Below, one piece after another: positions 57,716 through 64,000 of a stretch of 64,000 nt of DNA. Position 1 is the first letter of the stretch. Every line of letters begins with the position of its first letter. Origin of the DNA: Oxytricha trifallax (Eukaryota > Ciliophora > Spirotrichea > Sporadotrichida > Oxytrichidae). The position numbers were made by a program, and so were the translations under genes. Below the pieces are notes generated by a model. It saw only the letters and a program-made list of their open reading frames with translations, was not told where the DNA came from and ran no database searches. The stretch covers positions 1 through 64,000 of the forward strand of contig ARYC01001134.1 of the NCBI GenBank assembly GCA_000711775.1. Reading direction: 5' to 3'.

Positions 57716-58711
57716 ATGAAATTTGAACATGAAATTGGCTAAAATATTCTACAAAATCTTTTATACTCAATTGAAGAAAATTAGATAGACAGTTCAATTC
57801 TTACAATTTCTGATATAAATGCAGATAAAGATATTATTGAAATTATTAGCTTAATCTTTAAAAGATCATCTGGCATAAATCTAGATTCGAATGTTTACAA
57901 TATATTAGAGAAAAGTTAAAAAGTGGAAACATATAATAATGTTGATTTCTTCAGAGTTATAGGTAAATCTAGTGACTTTTAAAATATTGATGAAATACTA
58001 TTGTAGGAATGCATTCGATTTGGGAAAATGAATTAAAATTAAAATTAATTAACTATTAATTACCTTCAGTTATGTTTTTGGAAAATGTCCCCAAACCCTA
58101 AAAATATTATACTCTCTGGATAACTCATTAAAAATAAGGCGGTGATTATTATTGCTATAATGAATTTATCTCATCGCTCAAGCGAGAAAAACCTATTTTA
58201 GTATTTTTGAGAGTTAGATCAAAATCAAAATATTTCGCTTCCTGGGATGATTCAAGAATATTGCCAATAGCAAAGTCCTATTATAATTCTGGAATCTACC
58301 GTATAATTTATTTATTTTTCAATTTTAAGTCACTTTGGATTTTATAACTGCCATGATTTTAATATATAATTAATTTAATTTTAATTCATTTTCTCAAATC
58401 GAATTTATTCCTTCAATATTAGTAAAATATATTAAAAATGGGGAAATTAGAGAAATGCAATATATATTTTAAATTAATTAGTTATAACTGCCTCTAATAA
58501 TGATTTTTACTAAGACAGTCTTTAAGATTGGAAGTATCAAAACTTAAAAATGATATGGGAACTCGAATCTATTATCGAGTAAGAAAGGATTTGAGAGATG
58601 GAAATTTTTAGGAGGATGTGTTAGCAACAACAGCTAAAACAAAGTACTAAAACCAATTATATTTTCCAAATAAAATCACTAAAACATTCAATCCAGGGTT
58701 TTGGGTTTTGA
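57716..58711 (+). CDS. Unrecognised gene interrupted by a MITE
   Basis: Reads MKFEHEIGQNILQNLLYSIE, SILTISDINADKDIIEIISL, NVYNILEKSQKVETYNNVDF, FQNIDEIL, then the MITE at 58013-58414. Coding resumes after it: DSLQDWKYQNLKMIWELESI, IEQERI, TGA at 58592-58594, then EMEIFRRMCQQQQLK to a TGA at 58709-58711. The exact joint is not resolved and may include more non-coding bases. No known domain. Confidence 0.45.
58013..58414. mobile_element. MITE, second copy of the GTAGGAAT family
   Basis: 402 bp with inverted termini: left GTAGGAATGCATTCGATTTG, right the imperfect reverse complement. The long arms are less perfect than at 8538-8954, so it is older. It carries the telomere-like CCCCAAACCCTAAAA at 58089-58103 and lies within a coding region. 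Confidence 0.75.
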
Positions 58712-58759
58712 TTGAGAATTAAATATTTTATTCTTAATATAATTAATCTATAAAAACCT

Positions 58760-58946
58760 TGGCAATTTGAAATGTAACCTCTTTTAGGATTTAATGATAA
58801 TTATGATTGGAAAAATAGAGGGTGCCTTCTTAGAAGACCGTAATTATTATATTTAGTATTTATAGTTAAAAGTTTGTAAAATTCCTTCATAACTTACCGT
58901 AATTACTTTAGGATATCTAATATTGAACTGGCATGGACTTTATTGA

Positions 58947-58988
<42 letters not shown>

Positions 58989-59250
58989 CTAGACACAAAC
59001 TGCCCTATTATTTAATAAAAATATTTTAGAACAATCAGCACATAATTAGTAGTAATGATATTATATTTATTTTCTATATAAATTGGTCATTATTAAACTT
59101 AATTCAAATTTATTTTAGTAACAATCATTATTAGGAGCAATAAAATTAATAATTTATAAAATCTATAGCTTTTTCTAATTTTCCCATTTCAAATGTATTT
59201 TAGTAATAATGAGATTTCCAAGAATTTAAAATCTTATAGTTGATATGATA
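58760..59250. other. AT-rich stretch without gene
   Basis: Contains the (TA)n microsatellite; no coding frame seen. Confidence 0.5.
58948..58987. repeat. (TA)n microsatellite
   Basis: About 40 bp of alternating TA; no other feature. Confidence 0.95.
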
Positions 59251-59253
59251 AAA

Positions 59254-59709
59254 ATGGAAGAAGGATAATTTTTTAGAGTCTTTGAGAAATACTTAAAAAG
59301 TGATGACTCTTAACATCTTGTGATTTTTAAATCAAAGTTTCTGTTTGAGCTCAATAATCTTGATATTTCTGCTAAGCGAGATGCAATGGATTACCTTTTT
59401 GAAATTATTGTAGACATTAATGTTCCAATCATCAAACTTACATTCAATCTTGCATGTAATGTTGGATTTATAAACCCATTAATGGACTCTAGCTTCTTCA
59501 CAAAATTCTAGAGTTACAAACGTTATGTAAAGTATGAAAATTTTGGTGACCAGGAAATCCAACCAGAAGATAAGTGTAATCTATCTTTAGTTTTTTATAA
59601 AGATGCCAACAGCTAAGTTATTTACTTCTTTGATTTTGTGTATAGAAAGAGACCCCACAGATATTTACCTACTTAGAGACAATTCAATTTAAATTAAGTA
59701 AATGACTGA
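59254..59709 (+). CDS. Hypothetical protein, 151 residues
   Basis: Uninterrupted frame: MEEGQFFRVFEKYLKSDDSQ, FKSKFLFELNNLDISAKRDA, DYLFEIIVDINVPIIKLTFN, FGDQEIQPEDKCNLSLVFYK, ending YLPTQRQFNLNQVND and TGA 59707-59709. Alternating hydrophobic strands suggest a small beta-rich fold. Some local resemblance to the protein at 55680 (FYKF/FFTKF; LTFN) suggests a related pair. Function unknown. Confidence 0.65.
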
Positions 59710-59711
59710 TA

Positions 59712-60470
59712 TATTAGCATTAACCCTTAATTATTTAGTTTTAGATAATCATAGATATTATAATTTAATTCAATCATAATTTTAATTAATTTAAGGAGAG
59801 GGGATAAATGTCTTCCTGCTTTATAGGCAAGTTGAATTTTCATTTCCCTCTAAGAATTATTTTTATCGTAATAATTATTTTTAGTTAATTTATCTCTTTA
59901 ACGGTTTACATTAAAAATAAATATGGTAAAACTTATTAATTTTAAATGAAGTTTTCACTTGGCAGCGTTATTTATTTTATTTTTATGTAAATCTTAAGAA
60001 GAAAAAATAATGAATTTCTTTTAACCGATTAAACAAATACGAAATTACTTAGATGATTTGCCTAAAATTTACCTAGTATCTCTTTAAATATTTTGCTAAT
60101 AATAATATTCGCATCAAACTCTCCTCTTTAATAATTATTCGATATTATTTCACTTAATGGAGTTTAAAAATCTTTTCTTTAAAGTAACCTCCATCGTATT
60201 CCATGTCTTTATATTTAAAATTTAAATCGTTGACATTCTGCAAGGTTATTAACATATATAAACAGTAGCCTTAAATAGTTCAATTGTATTATTTGTATAT
60301 GATTATTATTTACCTTTCAAAATGTATTAAAATATTACCTATCTTTCATTATAATTAGCAATCAATAAGTAATTAAAATAGAGATTAATACTATAAGCAA
60401 TTTTTTATTTTACAATTGTTAATTTTAATAGATTATTTTTATTTCTTTGACATTACTTTATTTGAAATGA
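59712..60470. other. AT-rich intergenic region
   Basis: No coding frame or RNA gene seen; lies upstream of the kinesin start and should hold its promoter. Confidence 0.45.
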
Positions 60471-60476
60471 GTGTTA

Positions 60477-63400
60477 GAGTAGCGGTCAGGGTTAGACCCT
60501 TTAACTAGAGAGAGATCAACAACAACTCACAAGTTTGTATTAAAATGGTAAGATTCATTATTACAATCTTTCGTGATTTCTAGTATAAACTTTAAACTGT
60601 AATTGAATAAATAATTTTGTTTAGAATGGGTCCACAACTACGATTATCGATGATGATGGTACAAAAAAAGATTTTGCCTTCGACTATAGTTTCTGGTCGC
60701 ATGATGGATTTAGAAATAGAGAAGATGGGTACTCAGAAGCTGATGACGATAAATACGTTGATTAAAGAGCAGTTTATAATGAGGTAGGTGCTAAGGATAA
60801 ATAAGTATATAAACTAGTCACTTATGCTTTCTTGAAATATCTTTAATATAGCTGAATCTATTTATAACTGCAATATGGAGTTTAATCAAATTTATAATAG
60901 TTAGGGAAAAGTGTATTGGATAATGCCTGGGAAGGCTATCATTGCTGCTTATTCGCCTATGGACAAACGGGTTCAGGAAAATCCTATTCTATGATTGGTT
61001 ACGGAGCAAATAAGGGCATAGTGCCAATGGCTTGCGAGGAAATATTTTAGCGTATTTCTAAAAACGCAGATAAAGACAAGACCTATGAAGTAACTGTATC
61101 TATGGTAGAGATCTATAATGAAAAAGTTCAAGATTTGTTAATACATCCTACCAAAAGACCTGCAAATGGCTTGAAAATTCGTGAGCATTAATCACTTGGA
61201 GTTTATGTTGAAGGTCTCTCAAAACATCCTGTGGGTTCTTATCATGCAATTGAATCTAAGATGGAAGAAGGCTAGAAAAATAGAACAATTGGATCTACTT
61301 AAATGAATGCTACAAGTTCCCGAGCACATACAGTTATTGCCATAGAGTTCAAGCAAGTTATTATGTTTTAAGGGAAGAAGAGTGAGAAGTTTTCTGTCAT
61401 TAACTTAGTTGATTTGGCAGGCTCAGAGAAAGCTGATTAAACAGGAGCAACTGGAGACAGATTGAAAGAAGGTTGCGCTATCAACAAAAGTTTGACTTGT
61501 CTTGGTTAAGTTATTAGTGTTTTAGCTGACAAAGCTATGGGCAAAGGTGGTAAAGCTGTTGTACCTTACAGAGATAGTGCCTTGACAAGAATGCTGTAGA
61601 ATGCTCTTGGTGGTAACAGTAAAACTATTATGATTTGTGCACTTTCTCCAGCTAATATCAATTACGAGGAGACTCTTGGAACTCTGAGATATGCAGATAG
61701 AGCAAAAAAGATCCAAAATAAGGCTGTGGTTAACGAAAGTCCTTAAGACAAGCTCATAAGAGAATTGAAAGAAGAGAATGAAAGACTTAAAAGGGAACTT
61801 GCTGCTGGAGGTGGCGGTGGAGGTGGTATACACATCGGTGATGATGAAGAGACCAAGAGGAAAATATAAGAAATGGAGGAACAAATGAAAGCTAATCAAT
61901 AAGCCATGCTTGAAATGGAGAAATCTTGGGAATAAAAAATGTAAGAAGCCAAGTAACGTGAAGAAGAGGAAGCTAAGTAAAAGCAACAAGCAGATTAAGT
62001 CAAATATAGACCACATATAGTTAACTTAAATGAAGATCCTTAACTTGATAGGAAGATCTTATATGACCTTACTAATTAAAACCAAACTCATGTTGGACGT
62101 AAGAATGGAAGCCCAGCTCCTTAAGTAATGCTAGGAGGCACAGGTATTTAGTCAAATCATGCATATTTTGAGTAATAAACTGACGGCTCATACTTGCTTA
62201 AGCCATCCTCATCCTAAAGTGTTGAGCAAATTTCAATAAATGGACGTAAATTAGAATCGATGGATGGTGTGGTATTAAAACCAAATGACAGAATTGTGTT
62301 CGGAACTCATACTGTTTTCTTATTCAAAAATCCTTAACTCGAAGCACATGCTTCTCTTGAAGATTCTGAAGAGAACCCTATTACCTGGGAATAAGCTTAA
62401 ACTGAAAAATCAGACATTGAAGATTAACATATGAAGTAAACGAAAGATGAGCAAATGCGTAAATAAGAAGAAGAAACGAAAAAGAAAATGCAAGAATTGG
62501 AGGCTAAGATGCAAGAAGAATAACGCAAATAAGAGGAAATGAGGATTTAAATGCAGAAAGAATATGAAGAAAAGCTCAAGCATCTCTAGTCTAAGAATGA
62601 AGAAGGTGAGAAAGAAAAGCTACAACTAAAGATGAAACAAGAAATGGACAAACTCAAAAGAGAAGAACAGGAAAGACAACGCTAATTAGAATACGAAGAG
62701 AAAAAGATTCAAAAGAAACAGCAAGAGCAAAGCGATATTGAATCAAGACTTGGGCAGTTACTTCCGCTAGTAAATGAAGCTAACTTAATCGCCAAAGAGC
62801 TCTAGAGAGAGTTTAGATTCACATGTAAACTTGTCAAGAGTCTACCAGAAACAAGAGAAGATGGTACTATGGATACTGGGAGTACTGAGATTGTTGTCAA
62901 GGTTGATAATTTTGAAGAGGGTTACTATTAAACTTGTCTGTATGATATATTCAAATAATATATTCAATTAAGGGTTACTAATCTAACATAAGCTAATTTT
63001 TATCTTATCATTTTTTGGATTAATTGCAGCATTTTTAAATGGCCAGAAGGCAAATTCAATGATAGAGTTTTCATGATGAGAGATTTAGTAAACGAATACT
63101 TTGACACAGGTAATTTACCAAAGCTCTCCCACCAAGAAGATCCATTTTGGGACCCACCTGAACCAATGCTCATTGGTCAAAGTTTCATGTCACTTAAGAA
63201 TCTCGGTTATCTGATTGAAAATGAAATGGACTCTAAGATTTTGTCTGCTGAGGGTACATCCGGTGTCAGAGGGCAGCTTAGTATTAAGTATTTCCCAACA
63301 GATGATACAGGCACAGCTGAACCTGACGAAGATTCATTACCAGAAGAACCTGAAGAGTTATGTAAGTATTTTATAAACAACTAAATAAATCATAGTGGGT

Positions 63401-64000
63401 AAGGCAGTTACTTTCAGAGTTGAGATTGACAAAGCAAAAGACTTGCCGGCTGATCTTGCCAAGAACGTATTCGTTAACTACAATTGAATTTGGTTTAATC
63501 CCAATATTTTAACCGTTTATTCTTTTATACAAGTTGCAGTTTGAAAAGAGCAAACAATATCAAACAGAAGAAGCAAATGGAAACAACAGGAATCCCTCAT
63601 TTAACTTTAAGAAAGTGCATCACATCGATAGCGTTACTCCAAGCATCCTTCAGTATCTCCAAACTGGCCAGCTAATATATAAAAATTTTAAAATGATATT
63701 TTATCATATAGCTCTGCTTCAGAGTCTATGGGTACCCTGACTTTGACCAAGCAAGAAAAGCCAACAAGAAAGAAATCGATCAATCTAAAAACGAAGAAAA
63801 AAAGAAGGAAGACATCAAGCGCAGAAACACCATTAAGCTTGAAGAGCGTAAGTCATTTCACTCATAAAATCAATGATAAATTATAGAATCTAACCTGAGC
63901 AAAAGTAATACCAGAGAGGAGAATAAAGTGCCAACTAAAGCCTAAGCAGATGCCATGAAACTTAGAAACGGAGCTCACTAGCAAGAAGAAGAGAAGAAAA
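60477..64000 (+). CDS. Kinesin-3 family motor protein, 5' part (runs off the window)
   Basis: Start [17 protein letters not shown]. Motor-domain motifs in order: [16 protein letters not shown] (P-loop), [10 protein letters not shown] (switch I), [16 protein letters not shown] (switch II), [26 protein letters not shown]. The neck and a coiled coil follow, then an FHA domain ([28 protein letters not shown]), then long Gln/Glu/Lys coiled coil and the KIF1/KIF13-type region ([20 protein letters not shown]). Introns: 60548-60624, 60784-60900, one near 63365 and one near 63850. IESs: 62953-63036 (AAAT) and 63670-63709 (AGCT), plus an unresolved gap at about 63485-63540. All Trp codons in the motor domain are TGG. 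Kinesin-3 motors move vesicles toward microtubule plus ends. Confidence 0.95.
62953..63036 (+). other. IES in kinesin gene (pointer AAAT)
   Basis: 84 bp bounded by AAAT at 62953-62956 and 63037-63040; removal joins CLYDIFK to WPEGKFND. Confidence 0.8.
63670..63709 (+). other. IES in kinesin gene (pointer AGCT)
   Basis: 40 bp bounded by AGCT at 63670-63673 and 63710-63713; removal joins QYLQTGQL to [12 protein letters not shown]. Confidence 0.85.

Noticed and set aside
61522..62016. Long minus-strand open frame of 164 codons
   Set aside because: It is antisense to the kinesin motor and neck region, whose sense frame has all family motifs; the hydrophobic antisense reading is a shadow of the coiled coil.
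1..64000. Reading the genes with the standard genetic code
   Set aside because: All conserved proteins are cut by TAA/TAG at Gln positions; with recoding they are complete to TGA.

Overview
The window is ciliate DNA and is best explained as germline (micronuclear) sequence that is rearranged before expression. Long open frames appear only when TAA and TAG are read as glutamine and TGA as the stop. Overall the sequence is strongly AT-rich. Introns are short GT...AG segments of about 25-120 nt. Many genes are also interrupted by AT-rich segments flanked by 3-10 bp direct repeats ('pointers'). Removing such a segment and keeping one repeat copy restores the frame, which is the signature of internal eliminated sequences (IESs). 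At least one gene (acyl carrier protein) has its segments in the wrong order. This architecture, with G4T4-like telomeric motifs and a TBE-like transposase fragment, points to a spirotrich (hypotrich-like) ciliate. Several isolated in-frame TGA codons, where tryptophan would fit, recall the dual-use UGA of karyorelicts, so I leave the lineage open.

1-10 kb: a ubiquitin-specific protease (USP) gene is split by about 4.9 kb. That gap holds a multi-pass membrane protein with a Q/N-rich tail, an IQ/MORN-repeat protein (minus) and a thioredoxin-like membrane protein. Two unrecognised minus-strand genes and a palindromic MITE follow.

12-25 kb: a coiled-coil gene, a metallo-beta-lactamase-fold hydrolase, a RING-H2 protein carrying two insertions of one TIR element family, then a minus-strand run of a Q/N-rich coiled-coil protein, an armadillo-like protein, a long coiled-coil protein and an F-box-like protein.

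25-41 kb: a DHHC palmitoyltransferase with four clear IESs, the scrambled acyl carrier protein gene, a small protein with two IESs, an FCP1/SCP-like phosphatase, a VPS9-domain protein and a very Q/N/S-rich protein. About 2 kb of gene-less AT-rich DNA lies at 29.3-31.3 kb.

42-49 kb: a 4.28 kb giant palindrome with degenerate coding sequence in each arm, then a Q/H-rich gene with a 993 bp TA-flanked inverted-repeat element inserted.

49-64 kb: a tubulin-tyrosine-ligase-like protein and an upstream ORF, an amino-acid transporter, a dolichyl-diphosphatase-like protein, an unrecognised gene, a transposase fragment, a gene broken by a MITE, a small gene, and the 5' part of a kinesin-3 gene that runs off the end. 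The proteins form no single pathway. Several (MORN, TTLL, kinesin-3, ARM) fit ciliary or cytoskeletal roles, which is inference from family only.
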